A program made the translations under genes and the position numbers. The notes below the pieces were generated by a model. That model was not told the DNA's origin, did not search any database, and saw nothing but the letters and a program-made list of their open reading frames with translations. Below, piece by piece: positions 1-8,900 of a DNA stretch of 64,000 nt (its first letter is position 1; every line of letters begins with the position of its first letter). The stretch is from assembly GCA_900556975.1 (NCBI GenBank), contig USQZ01000002.1, positions 1-64,000 on the forward strand, in the 5' to 3' direction. Source of the stretch: an uncultured Clostridium sp. GTDB lineage: Bacteria; Bacillota; Clostridia; TANB77; CAG-508.

Positions 1-323
1 TTAATGAAAAGGACAAGCTCTTAAACTTGGAAATTGATGAAGAGATAGATCATCATAAGGCTGAAATTTTAAGGAGGAATGCAGATTATGAAATTCAAAG
101 ACGTAATCCTAAAAGAGTTATTCTTGATTTTAATAACGTTTATTTTATGGATAGTGCCGGAATCGGAATGGTTATAGGAAGATATAAAACTGCATCGATG
201 GTTGGGGCTAAACTTGAAATGAAAAATGTAAGAAAAAACATACGAAAGATATTTGAGATGACAGGGGTATTAAAAATAATTCCAATAATAGAGGAGGAAG
301 AAAAAAGTGAAAAAACAATATGA
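1..323 (+). CDS. spoIIAA: Anti-sigma F factor antagonist SpoIIAA (5' partial)
   Basis: STAS-domain protein that, when dephosphorylated in the forespore, binds SpoIIAB and releases sigma F. The reading frame is open from base 3 with no start codon, so the N terminus lies outside the window; a TTG at 27 is inside the domain and is not the start. Seen: the family signature FMDSAGIG containing the serine phosphorylated by SpoIIAB, preceded by LDxx-type core strands and an early ELDHH-like segment (EIDHHKAE). The last 17 bases overlap spoIIAB, the classic spoIIA operon order, and the GGAGG for spoIIAB lies within this gene. Identification rests on both the motif and the AA-AB-sigF order. Confidence 0.95.
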   Translation, partial: NEKDKLLNLEIDEEIDHHKAEILRRNADYEIQRRNPKRVILDFNNVYFMDSAGIGMVIGRYKTASMVGAKLEMKNVRKNIRKIFEMTGVLKIIPIIEEEEKSEKTI

Positions 324-759
324 AAATGAGATGAGTCTTGAATTTTTAAGTAAATCTTGTAATGAGTCATTTGCAAGGGTTACAGTCGCTGCATTTGCAT
401 CACAATTGGATCCTACAATTGAAGAGATTTCTGACATAAAAACTGCGGTTTCTGAAATTGTTACGAATGCAATAATACATGCATATGAATCAACGGAAGA
501 AATTATAAAGATACATAGTTATATTCAAGAAGGGTGCATAACAATAGAAATTTCAGATACAGGAAAAGGAATTGAAGATGTTGAAATGGCGAGAAAGCCT
601 TTATATACATCAAAAGCAGAGTTAGAAAGGTCTGGAATGGGATTTACAATAGTTGAAACTTTTATGGACGATTTAAAAGTTGAGTCAATTTTAGGTTTAG
701 GAACAAAAGTTACTATGAAAAAAATCATAAGAAGAGATCAAAATTTATTAGAGGGTTAG
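307..759 (+). CDS. spoIIAB: Anti-sigma F factor / serine kinase SpoIIAB
   Basis: GHKL-type ATPase that holds sigma F inactive and phosphorylates SpoIIAA. 150 aa, the normal family length. Seen: the N box [11 protein letters not shown] (near residue 50), G1 box DTGKGI (near 80) and G2 box GMGF (near 117), the ATP-binding Bergerat fold signatures. The GTG start at 307 has GGAGG about 10 bases upstream inside spoIIAA, so the two are translationally coupled. Sits between its target sigma factor and its antagonist, as in all endospore formers. Confidence 0.96.
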   Translation: MKKQYENEMSLEFLSKSCNESFARVTVAAFASQLDPTIEEISDIKTAVSEIVTNAIIHAYESTEEIIKIHSYIQEGCITIEISDTGKGIEDVEMARKPLYTSKAELERSGMGFTIVETFMDDLKVESILGLGTKVTMKKIIRRDQNLLEG

Positions 760-770
760 GAGAATTAATT

Positions 771-1487
771 TTGCATGAAACTACAATAGAAGAAATCCTA
801 GAAGCACAGAGCGGAAACCAGGAAATGTTAAATGATATTGTAGAAAATAATTCAAGATTAATATGGAGTATTGTAAAAAGATTTAAAAATAATAAGTATG
901 AAACAGATGATTTGTTTCAAATAGGTGCAATGGGATTAGTTAAATCAATAAAAAGGTTTAATAATCAATATAATGTTAAGCTTTCAACTTTTGCAGTTCC
1001 ATATATTATAGGAGAAATAAAAAGATATCTCCGAGATGATGGAATGGTAAAGGTTAGTAGAAGTTTAAAAGAATTGAATATTAAAATTGAAATGCTAAGA
1101 AAACAGTATGAGAAGTTAGGAAAAGAATTGAGTATTAATGAAATTGAAAAAGAATTAAAGGAAAGTAAAGAAAATATTTTATTGGCATTGGAGGCAAATA
1201 AGGAAATTAAATCAATTGATGAGGAATTTGAGGATAGTAATGAGAATATATTATTTAATAAAGTAAAAGTAGAAAGTTATGAGGAAGATACGATTAAGAA
1301 AATAATATTAAAACAAGAACTTGAAAAGCTAGATGAAAAGGAGAGAAATATTATAATCTTAAGGTATTTTTACAATAAAACACAGAGTCAAATTGCGAGT
1401 CAATATGGAATAAGCCAGGTGCAAGTGTCGAGAATTGAAAAGAGAGTTTTATTAAAAATGAGAGAAAACATAAAGGAGAAAATGTGA
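771..1487 (+). CDS. sigF: Sporulation sigma factor SigF (SpoIIAC)
   Basis: First forespore-specific sigma factor. 238 aa with region 2 (DDLFQIGAMGLVKSIKRF, then FSTFAVPYIIGEIKRYLRDDG-type core), region 3 and region 4 with a helix-turn-helix (SQIASQYGISQVQVSRIEKR). It could be confused with SigG by motif alone, but its place directly after spoIIAB identifies SigF. The start is a TTG at 771 preceded by an AGGAG-type site. Its stop overlaps the GTG proposed as the true spoIID start (ATGTGA), which suggests coupling to spoIID. Confidence 0.94.
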   Translation: MHETTIEEILEAQSGNQEMLNDIVENNSRLIWSIVKRFKNNKYETDDLFQIGAMGLVKSIKRFNNQYNVKLSTFAVPYIIGEIKRYLRDDGMVKVSRSLKELNIKIEMLRKQYEKLGKELSINEIEKELKESKENILLALEANKEIKSIDEEFEDSNENILFNKVKVESYEEDTIKKIILKQELEKLDEKERNIIILRYFYNKTQSQIASQYGISQVQVSRIEKRVLLKMRENIKEKM

Positions 1488-2507
1488 AAAGTATAACTGA
1501 GAAAATAAAAAAACATTATACATTATTTTTTTTCTTATCTACCGTGCGGAGCTTTTGTCTTACTTCCAATGTGGTTTACACAAGAATTTCAAATAAATGA
1601 TGATACTAAAAAAATAGAAATTAATGTTGAAAAACCGACGTTGGATTTTAGTGTTAGATATAAAGATATTAATTTATTACATAATAATGATAACGTGATA
1701 GAAACATTAAATATAGAAGATTATCTAGTTAATGTTGTAGCAGCTGAAATGCCTGTAGATTATGAAGAGGAAGCGCTGAAAGCACAAGCTACAGTTGCAA
1801 GAACATATACTTTATATCAAATAGAAAATGGACACAAGCATGCTAATGCAGATATTTGTGATAGTAGTACATGTTGTCAAGCATGGATTTCTAAGGAAAA
1901 TAGATTTGAAAAATGGGATGGAAATAAAGAAGAAAAATGGAATAAATTAAAAGAAGCAGTCTATTCAACAGCAGGCGAAATTATAACATATGAAGGAAAA
2001 CCAATAGATGCTTTTTTTCATTCTAATAGTGGAGGAACTACTGAGATTCCGGTTAATGTTTGGGGTGGAAGTGATTTCCCATATTTGCAAGTTGTAGAAA
2101 CAAGTGGAGAGGACGAATACAATCAATATTATTCAGAAAAAGAATACACTAAAAGTGAATTAGAAGAAAAAATGAAATCGAGTTATGACGATTTTCAAAT
2201 AGATTGGAGTCAAGCAGATTGTATACAAATATTAGAATATACAGAAAGTTCGAGAATAAAAACAATTAAAATTGGTAATAAGAATATATCAGGTGTAGAG
2301 GCACGAAAAATTTTTGAATTAAAATCATCAAATTTTACTTTTGAAGTTACAGAAGATAAGGTTAAATTTAAAGTAATAGGATATGGACATGGGGTTGGAT
2401 TAAGTCAAACAGGAAGCAATACTTTAGCTAAAGAAGGAAAAAATTATAAAGAAATAATTGAACATTTTTTTAAGAATATACAAATAGAAAATATAAAAAA
2501 TAATTAG
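1484..2507 (+). CDS. spoIID: Stage II sporulation protein D, SpoIID, with an apparent N-terminal frameshift
   Basis: Membrane-anchored lytic transglycosylase of the SpoIID/SpoIIM/SpoIIP engulfment machine. The uninterrupted frame from ATG 1569 (312 aa) has the catalytic-domain signatures AAEMP, ALKAQATVARTYTL and GYGHGVGLSQ, but no ribosome site and no membrane anchor. A GTG at 1484, overlapping the sigF stop with AAAGGAG upstream, opens MKSITEKIKKHYTLFF and then runs out of frame in a run of eight T (1526-1533). Removing one T joins it to SYLPCGAFVLLPMWFT and restores a normal signal anchor. Hence the gene is annotated from 1484 with a probable one-base insertion: real lesion, slippage site or sequence error. 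The protein identity is secure; the state of the 5' end is inference. Confidence 0.88.
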
Positions 2508-2524
2508 ATTCTGCATGCACTTCT

Positions 2525-2553
2525 GTATAAATAATTAAAACATGGAAATACTT
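2525..2553 (+). promoter_or_regulatory. Candidate sigma F/G promoter of spoIIQ
   Basis: GTATA at 2525-2529 and GGAAATACTT at 2544-2553 resemble the forespore sigma F/G consensus (GTATA, about 15 bases, GGnnAnAhTr), here with a 14-base spacer and a mismatch at the last position. spoIIQ is a known sigma F target, and this lies 30 bases before its start codon. Confidence 0.45.
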
Positions 2554-2583
2554 GTAATAAATAAAGATATATAGGAGGAACAT

Positions 2584-3357
2584 ATGAGTAGAGGAAAAAG
2601 ATACACAAGCAAATCTTTAAGTAGAGAAAAAATTTATTATATACTTGGAGTATGCGCATTAACAGTTTTACTAATTTTTATATTTGCGTTATCAGGTTAT
2701 AAGAGCAAAAAAGATGCAGATGCAAGAATTGCACAAATGGAGGAATCTGGCGGAAGTGATGCTACAATGGTAAGTTCAACAGAAGATAAAACAATAAATG
2801 AAGTAAAAAATGAATCTAATACAACTCAAACAGAAAAAGTAGCTATAAATACATCTATCCTTAACACCACTCAACCAACAAATACAGCAAAAACAGAAAG
2901 TCAGCCAGTAGTTGAAGAGAAAAAGGTTGAAGAGCCTAAAGTAGTAGAGCTACATTTTTCTGTACCTGTTCAAGGCGAAATTGCAAAAGATTTTTCAGAT
3001 TCAAATTTAACATATTCTGAAACACTTCAAGAATGGACAGTTCATTTAGGAATAGATATAAAGGCAGATAAAGGAAGTTCTGTTGTTGCTTCAGAAGCGG
3101 GAACTGTAGAATCTATAAAAAATGATCCGAGATATGGATTAACAGTAACAATTGCACATGCAAATGGATTTAAATCAATATATTCTAATCTTCAAACAGC
3201 TGAATTTGTTTCAGAGGGACAAACTGTTGAGAAAGGAAAAATTATTGGTTCTGTAGGAGATAACGCAGCTTTTGAAATTGCTGATGAACCGCATTTGCAT
3301 TTTGAAATGACAAAAGATGATATGAATGTAAACCCAACAGCATATTGGGAAAAATAA
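2584..3357 (+). CDS. spoIIQ: SpoIIQ, forespore M23-family engulfment protein
   Basis: Forespore membrane protein whose LytM domain pairs with mother-cell SpoIIIAH across the septum. 257 aa: a basic N terminus, one membrane segment (about residues 17-38), a Thr/Lys-rich linker, then a LytM/M23 domain from about residue 125. Both zinc-ligand motifs are present: H-x3-D (HLGID) and HxH (HLHFE). This agrees with clostridial SpoIIQ, which keeps the ligands that Bacillus subtilis SpoIIQ has partly lost. Start ATG 2584 follows AGGAGG. Position directly after spoIID supports SpoIIQ over a generic M23 peptidase. Ends at a hairpin terminator. Confidence 0.88.
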   Translation: MSRGKRYTSKSLSREKIYYILGVCALTVLLIFIFALSGYKSKKDADARIAQMEESGGSDATMVSSTEDKTINEVKNESNTTQTEKVAINTSILNTTQPTNTAKTESQPVVEEKKVEEPKVVELHFSVPVQGEIAKDFSDSNLTYSETLQEWTVHLGIDIKADKGSSVVASEAGTVESIKNDPRYGLTVTIAHANGFKSIYSNLQTAEFVSEGQTVEKGKIIGSVGDNAAFEIADEPHLHFEMTKDDMNVNPTAYWEK

Positions 3358-3386
3358 GACGTATAACTAAAAATTATACGTCTTAT
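3358..3386 (+). terminator. Hairpin terminator after spoIIQ
   Basis: A 9-bp perfect inverted repeat, gacgtataa (3358-3366) and ttatacgtc (3374-3382), followed by a short T-rich tail, starts immediately after the spoIIQ stop. Confidence 0.7.
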
Positions 3387-3513
3387 TATACTGCTCTGAC
3401 AAAGTATATAAAAATATTTTGTTCAAGAGTCTTTTCTTTTTTTTTAAATTAAAATATATGCATTTTGAAAAAATGGACGAAAATGTATTTTTTGTCAAAA
3501 TAATTTTCTTTTT

Positions 3514-4047
3514 CTAATCTAGCTTTTTCTTTTTAAGAAATTTTATAAAGATTACTAAATAAACAATTCCAATGATATAGCCAACCAAAACATCTGTAAC
3601 ATAGTGAACTCCTAAATAAATTCTACTAATTCCAACAAATAATATAATAGCTGAAAGTATACCAACTAATGCATTTTTAAGCCATTTTTTCTTAACAAAT
3701 TTAGTAACATAGTAAATAAGTAATCCGTAAAAAATCATTGACATCATTGAATGTGCACTTGGAAATGAATAAGATGACTCAGCTGTTAATACAAGAGTTT
3801 CAGTAGGGCGAGGTCTTCTAATTATTATTTTTAAAATGTTGTTTAAAATTACTCCAATTAAATTTGCAAAAGTAAAGATTAAAAAATACTTTTTATTTTT
3901 TACTAAAACAGCTATACATAAAATACTTGTTACAATAACAAGAGTTGAGCCAAGTGTTGTTATAAATTTCATAATTAGCATCATTGTAGATGTAAGTCCA
4001 AAAATGGACATTATAAATTGGTATACAGGTAAATCGAATAAAATCAT
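3514..4047 (-). CDS. PAP2-family membrane phosphatase
   Basis: Integral membrane acid phosphatase of the PAP2 superfamily, likely acting on undecaprenyl pyrophosphate or a phosphatidyl lipid; the substrate cannot be told from sequence. All three family motifs are visible: KIIIRRPRP (motif 1), PSAHS (motif 2) and SRIYLGVHYVTD (motif 3). About six hydrophobic segments. The frame extends to 4101, but the ATG at 4047 has GGAG eight bases upstream while the outer start has none, so 177 aa is preferred over 195. Transcribed alone against the spo genes. Confidence 0.82.
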   Translation of the reverse strand: MILFDLPVYQFIMSIFGLTSTMMLIMKFITTLGSTLVIVTSILCIAVLVKNKKYFLIFTFANLIGVILNNILKIIIRRPRPTETLVLTAESSYSFPSAHSMMSMIFYGLLIYYVTKFVKKKWLKNALVGILSAIILFVGISRIYLGVHYVTDVLVGYIIGIVYLVIFIKFLKKKKLD

Positions 4048-4128
4048 AATAAAATCTCCATCTAAATTTAAGAATAAGCGAACATAATATAAATCTATCA
4101 TAACATTTAATGTTCTAATCTTTATTTA

Positions 4129-4147
4129 TGTGCAAAAATATTGCACA
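4129..4147. promoter_or_regulatory. Dyad at the PAP2 transcription start, possible operator
   Basis: TGTGCAA at 4129-4135 and TTGCACA at 4141-4147 form a perfect 7-5-7 dyad. It sits just downstream of the minus-strand -10 box, where a repressor would block initiation. It could instead be a 5' leader hairpin. Confidence 0.4.
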
Positions 4148-4157
4148 AAGTATTTAT

Positions 4158-4186
4158 ATTATAATATAGTAAAAAATAAAAATCAA
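4158..4186 (-). promoter_or_regulatory. Sigma A promoter of the PAP2 gene
   Basis: On the minus strand TTGATT (4181-4186) and TATAAT (4158-4163) are 17 bases apart, upstream of the PAP2 coding region. Confidence 0.65.
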
Positions 4187-4207
4187 TAAACCATAACTGG
4201 TGCTTTC

Positions 4208-4236
4208 TTGACAAAAAACATAAATCATGGTAATAT
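4208..4236 (+). promoter_or_regulatory. Sigma A promoter of the orphan Spo0A-domain gene
   Basis: TTGACA (4208-4213), 17-base spacer, TAATAT (4231-4236). With the strong terminator at 4820-4851 it makes the following gene a one-gene transcription unit. Confidence 0.7.
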
Positions 4237-4287
4237 TGTTATGTAAACTGTTAAAAGTTTTTCATAAAGAAAAAAGGAGAAATTACT

Positions 4288-4785
4288 ATGACAAGAGAAG
4301 AAAAAGAACGGATTATTGAACTTATCTACGCTCTGAAAGAGTCATTGAATGTTTTACAGACAATGATTGAAAAGGATGAAGAGCCGAGCGTACCTACTGC
4401 AGATGTAACTGTAACAGCTTCTAAGATTGAAAGCAACTCAACTTCAAGAGAGATTGACGAAAGAATGGTTAAGAAACTTCTCAAGGAGATGGGTGTTCCG
4501 ATGAATATCAAGGAATATCAGTATCTTAGCAAAGCAATTGTACTCCTGTCAAAGGAGAAAGGGATGAAGATTTCCCTGGGATTATATCCAAAAGTTGCTA
4601 AAGAGTTTGGTACAACGGGATCTCGTGTTGAGCGTTCAATTAGACACGCTGTCGAAAGAACATTTGAAATTGGTAACTACACTGAGGTGTGTGGTACCAA
4701 AGTCAGCGTCAAAAAAGGAAAAATGACAAACTCTGAATTCATGTACGCAATTGTTGACTATTTAGAAGAGCAGCTGGAAAAATAA
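4288..4785 (+). CDS. Stand-alone Spo0A C-terminal DNA-binding domain protein
   Basis: 165 aa. From about residue 58 the sequence follows the Spo0A effector domain closely: LLKEMGVPMNIKEYQYL, LYPKVAKEFGTTGSRVERSIRHAVE (which includes the recognition helix of the 0A-box binding domain) and TNSEFMYAIVDYL. Residues 1-57 are a charged helix plus a Ser/Thr/Val-rich linker; no response-regulator receiver domain is present. It should bind 0A-box-like DNA without phosphorylation control, either as an independent regulator or as a competitor of the real Spo0A (inference). Own promoter and terminator. Codon use (CTC, CTG, CGG) is richer in GC than the neighbours, suggesting transfer. Start ATG 4288 follows AAAGGAG. 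Confidence 0.85.
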   Translation: MTREEKERIIELIYALKESLNVLQTMIEKDEEPSVPTADVTVTASKIESNSTSREIDERMVKKLLKEMGVPMNIKEYQYLSKAIVLLSKEKGMKISLGLYPKVAKEFGTTGSRVERSIRHAVERTFEIGNYTEVCGTKVSVKKGKMTNSEFMYAIVDYLEEQLEK

Positions 4786-4819
4786 GTTCAAATCAGACAT
4801 TATATTGTTATTATTCTCC

Positions 4820-4853
4820 AAAAAGGCCACCAACAATATGGTGGCCTTTTTCA
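4820..4853 (+). terminator. Strong intrinsic terminator
   Basis: A perfect 12-bp stem (4820-4831 with 4840-4851; core ggccacc/ggtggcc) with A-tract and T-tract flanks and an 8-base loop. The A/T symmetry makes it potentially bidirectional. Confidence 0.9.
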
Positions 4854-4943
4854 TGTTTATATTTAAAAATATTGATTTTGAAACAAAAAGATGATAGTAT
4901 AAAACCAACTTATAGATACAGAGTAGCGATAGGGGGTGTTTAT

Positions 4944-5612
4944 ATGATTATAGAAATACCTGAAAAATTTTATAAAAGAAAGGCACGGAACAAATATGCC
5001 GAGGTTAAGAATGGTATTCTTGAAATTCATGGCTTTTGGAGTTTCAAAAGGTTAATGGTTGAAATTGCATACGGGTTAAAAGGAAAACACCAATGTTACT
5101 ATTGTAAAAAGCCACTACGCGATTCAGAAGTAACAATTGATCACCTTTATCCAGAAGCTTATGGAGGAATTTCAGTTACAAACAACTTAGTACCAGCATG
5201 TAAACTGTGCAACAATACAAAAGCGGATATGAATGAACAAGAGTACAGAGAATGGTTAAGTATTGAAGATAAGATTCAAAGAAAAGCTTTTTATGAAAAG
5301 AACTCACTGAGGAAAAACAACAAAAAATATAGTATTGCTATTAAAGAAACTTACGATATTCCGCAAGAGTGGATTAGATATCAACGGTTGGAGACTATTA
5401 AAAACTTTGAGGGGTCAAAAACAAAATCAGGAAAAACATATATGAAAATATATGATTTTGTTAAAAAATACAGAAAATTGCCGATAGTATTAGTGATTTC
5501 CCAAAATGGTGTGCTTTTAGATGGAAGAATAGCATATGAAATAGCTGAAGAACTTGGATTAGAAATGGTTCCAGTAGTGGTACTGGAAAACGTACTCGCT
5601 TTTATAAAATAA
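4944..5612 (+). CDS. HNH endonuclease fused to a ParB/sulfiredoxin-like domain
   Basis: 222 aa from ATG 4944, preceded by a GGGGGT site; an in-frame TTG at 4872 would add 24 residues but lacks a ribosome site. Residues 51-95 form a zinc-bound HNH nuclease: CYYC (51-54), IDH (65-67), an Asn at 81 and CKLCN (86-90), typical of HNH proteins linked to phages and restriction systems. Residues of about 158-222 (KLPIVLVISQNGVLLDGRI, then EELGLEMVPVVVL) match the core of the ParB/Srx-type nuclease-NTPase fold. The pairing suggests a DNA-processing or defence enzyme; the actual role is unknown. It follows the orphan Spo0A gene and has its own hairpin terminator. Confidence 0.72.
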   Translation: MIIEIPEKFYKRKARNKYAEVKNGILEIHGFWSFKRLMVEIAYGLKGKHQCYYCKKPLRDSEVTIDHLYPEAYGGISVTNNLVPACKLCNNTKADMNEQEYREWLSIEDKIQRKAFYEKNSLRKNNKKYSIAIKETYDIPQEWIRYQRLETIKNFEGSKTKSGKTYMKIYDFVKKYRKLPIVLVISQNGVLLDGRIAYEIAEELGLEMVPVVVLENVLAFIK

Positions 5613-5627
5613 AAGTACAAAGCGAAG

Positions 5628-5655
5628 AGCTCCAACAACTGTTGGAGCTTTAATA
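5628..5655 (+). terminator. Terminator after the HNH gene
   Basis: Perfect 9-bp inverted repeat agctccaac (5628-5636) and gttggagct (5641-5649), 4-base loop, T-containing tail. Confidence 0.75.
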
Positions 5656-5692
5656 ATGTAAGTTTGTATTGAATAATATAAAATTAATGTTC

Positions 5693-5721
5693 TTGTAACA
5701 TACGAAAAAAATTGGTATAAT
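5693..5721 (+). promoter_or_regulatory. Sigma A promoter for DUF3006-addA
   Basis: TTGTAA (5693-5698), 17-base spacer, perfect TATAAT (5716-5721), 28 bases before the DUF3006 start codon. Confidence 0.75.
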
Positions 5722-5748
5722 TTCTGCAGAGAAAAGGAGAAATATATT

Positions 5749-5964
5749 ATGAAATATATAATAGATAGAATCGAAAACAATATGGTAATATGTGAAAATC
5801 AAGAAACAAAAAAGATGGAGAATTTTGATAAAAGCATGTTCCCAGAACAAATAAAAGATGGCGATGTTGTAATTAGAGAAAATGATACATTTAGAATCGA
5901 TGAAGAAGAGACTAAAAACAGGAAAGAATATATAGAAAATTTAATGAAGAAACTAATGAAATAA
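5749..5964 (+). CDS. DUF3006 small protein
   Basis: 71 aa, highly charged, cytoplasmic. The pattern KYIIDRIENNMVICENQETKKM ... IKDGDVVIRENDTFRIDEEETKNRK is that of DUF3006, a small beta-barrel-like family of unknown function often encoded near comEC-type metallo-hydrolase genes. Here it opens the addA transcript instead (16-base gap to addA), while comEC is 14 kb away. Start ATG 5749 follows AAAGGAGA. Confidence 0.75.
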   Translation: MKYIIDRIENNMVICENQETKKMENFDKSMFPEQIKDGDVVIRENDTFRIDEEETKNRKEYIENLMKKLMK

Positions 5965-5980
5965 AGAGAGGAATTAAATA

Positions 5981-8900
5981 ATGGGAAATAAATGGACACC
6001 AGAACAGTTAAGTGCCATAACTCAAAAAGGAAATAATATATTAGTTGCAGCAGCTGCAGGTAGTGGAAAAACAACAGTATTAGTTGAAAGAATTATTAGA
6101 AAAATAATAGAAGATCATGTTGATATAGATAAAATATTAGTCGTGACATTTACAAATGCAGCAGCTTCAGAAATGAGAGAAAGAATACTAAACGCATTAT
6201 ATAAAGAAATCGATAAAGATCCACTAAATCAGCAATTAAGGAAGCAAATTGTTTTGTTAAATAAAGCTAGTATTTGTACAATAGATGCATTTTGTTTGGA
6301 TATAATAAGAAATAATTTCTTTGAAATTGAAGCATCATCAAATTTTAGAATTGCAGATAACACAGAGCTAGAATTATTAAAACAAGAAGCAATAGAAGAA
6401 ACTTTTGAAGAATTATATATAAAAAATGATGAAGATTTTAATAAATTAGTAGAACTATATGCTGGTTATAAAGACGATGACAACCTTAAAAATATAATTT
6501 TGAAAATACATAATTATATTCAAAGTGCGCCATTTCCAGAAGATTGGCTTGAAGAAAAAATAGAGAAATTTAATAATCCTCAAATAGAAGACTTTGCAAA
6601 AACTGAATGGGGAGAAATAATCTTAAGAAATTTTAGAGATGAAATTTTAAATTCAATTCAAATATTAAAAAGCAGTAAAATCAAGCTAGATATGATTTCA
6701 GAATTATCAAAATTTTCAATAGTGGTAGAAGATGATATAAACCAATTAGAATTTTTAGAGAAAAATTTAGATAATTGGGATAAAGCATATCAAATAGCTC
6801 AAAACTTGAAGTTCAAAACTTGGCCAACAGATAAAAAAGTTGTAAGCAATTTAAAAGAAGAAACGAAAAAAGTAAGAGATAATGCTAAAAAGAGAGTTAG
6901 CAAAGCAATTGCTCAAACTTTTGTATATACTACAGCAGAAGCGATAGACGACATTAATAATATTTATCCAATACTAAAAAAACTTAAAGAAGTTACATTA
7001 AAATTTATTGAAAAATTTGCAGAGAAAAAAGCAAACAAAAACATAATGGATTTTAGTGACATAGAACATAATGCATTGAAAATATTATTAAAAAAAGATG
7101 AGAATGGAATATATCAAAAAACAGAAGTTGCTAAAAAATATGAAGAAAAATTCAAAGAAATAGCAATAGACGAATATCAAGATAGTAATTTAGTTCAGGA
7201 ATATATTTTGACATCAATCTCAAATAATCAAAATATCTTTATGGTTGGTGACGTCAAACAGAGTATATACCGTTTTAGACAGGCAAAACCAGAATTATTT
7301 TTAGAAAAATACGAGAAATATGGAATGACTCCAAATGAATTTGGACAAAAAATAAAATTGTTCAAAAACTTTAGAAGTAGAGAAAATATCCTAGATACAA
7401 CTAATTTGATATTCGAAGATATAATGAGAAAAGATTTTGGTGAAATAGAATATGATGAAAGCGAATATTTGAATTTAGGAGCAAATTATGAACCACCAAC
7501 AGATGTCAATGTGCAATTTGCAGGAAAAGCAGAATTAGACATAATTGACTTAAAACAAGAAGAGACAGAGGATGAAGAAGAAACTGACAACTCAGCAGAA
7601 TTACTTGAAAAGACAGAGATTGAAGCAAAGTTTGTTGCAACTAAGGTTAAAGAATTAATTGATTCGAAATATCAGGTATACGATAGAAACCTTGGTTATA
7701 GAGATATTCAGTATAGAGATATAGTAATTTTATTAAGAGCAACTTCGAATGTTGCAAACATCTTTGAAAAAGAGCTTCTAAATATAGATATACCAGTATT
7801 TAGCGACCAAGCGGAAAATTATTTAGAGTCTATAGAAATTAGAACAATAACAGCATTACTAAAAATAATAGATAATCCATATAGAGATATTCCACTTGTA
7901 ACAGTTATGAGATCTACTATTGGAGATTTTACAGATAATGAATTAATAGAAATTAGATTAGTAAAAAAAGATGGCTATTTTTATGATTCACTTAAAGAAG
8001 CAAGCATATCGCCAAACATAAAAAATGAATTACAAAATAAGATATTAGCATTTATTCAAAAGATTGAAAAGTGGAGAGAAGAAGAAAAATACTTACCTTT
8101 AAATGAATTTATACTAAAAATATATAATGAAACAGATTACTATAACTATGTAAATTTAATGCCAAATGGTCAAGTTAGAAAAGCTAATTTAAAAATGCTT
8201 TTAGATAGAGCAAAAGATTATGAGAAAATTAGTTTTAAAGGTCTATTCAACTTTATTAGATATTTAGAGAGAGTAAAAAATAGTAATAGCGATTTATCAT
8301 CTGCAAAACTAATTGGTGAAAACGAAAATGTTGTAAGAATAATGAGTATTCACAAAAGTAAAGGACTAGAATTTCCAGTAGCGATAATTTCAAGAACAGA
8401 TAAAAAGTTTAATCAAAAAGAATTAAATGAACCAATATTGTTACATCAAGACTTGGGATTTGGAATGCAATATATAGACTATGAAAGAAAGATTGAATAT
8501 ACGACAGCAAGCAAAGAAGCGATAAAGATAAAAACAAAAGAAGAATCAATTTCTGAAGAGATGAGAATATTATATGTTGCACTAACTAGAGCAAAAGAAA
8601 AGCTAATAATAACAGGTGTTGAAAGCGATTTAGAAAAATCTCTAGAGCAGAAAAAAGAACTAGTTCAAATATATGAAAGAGAAAATGGAAAAATAAATCA
8701 CTTATTACTAAAAAAATATTTGAGTTATTTAGGTTGGATAGAGCTTACATATATGAATCATGAGAATATTGAAGATTATATAGAACTTAAAAGGATAAAT
8801 AAAAAAGATATAATAAAACAAGATGAAGAACTTGAAGAAAAGGCTGATAACAAGTTACAATTTAGCGAAGATATTGATTACCAAAAAATAAATGAAATAT

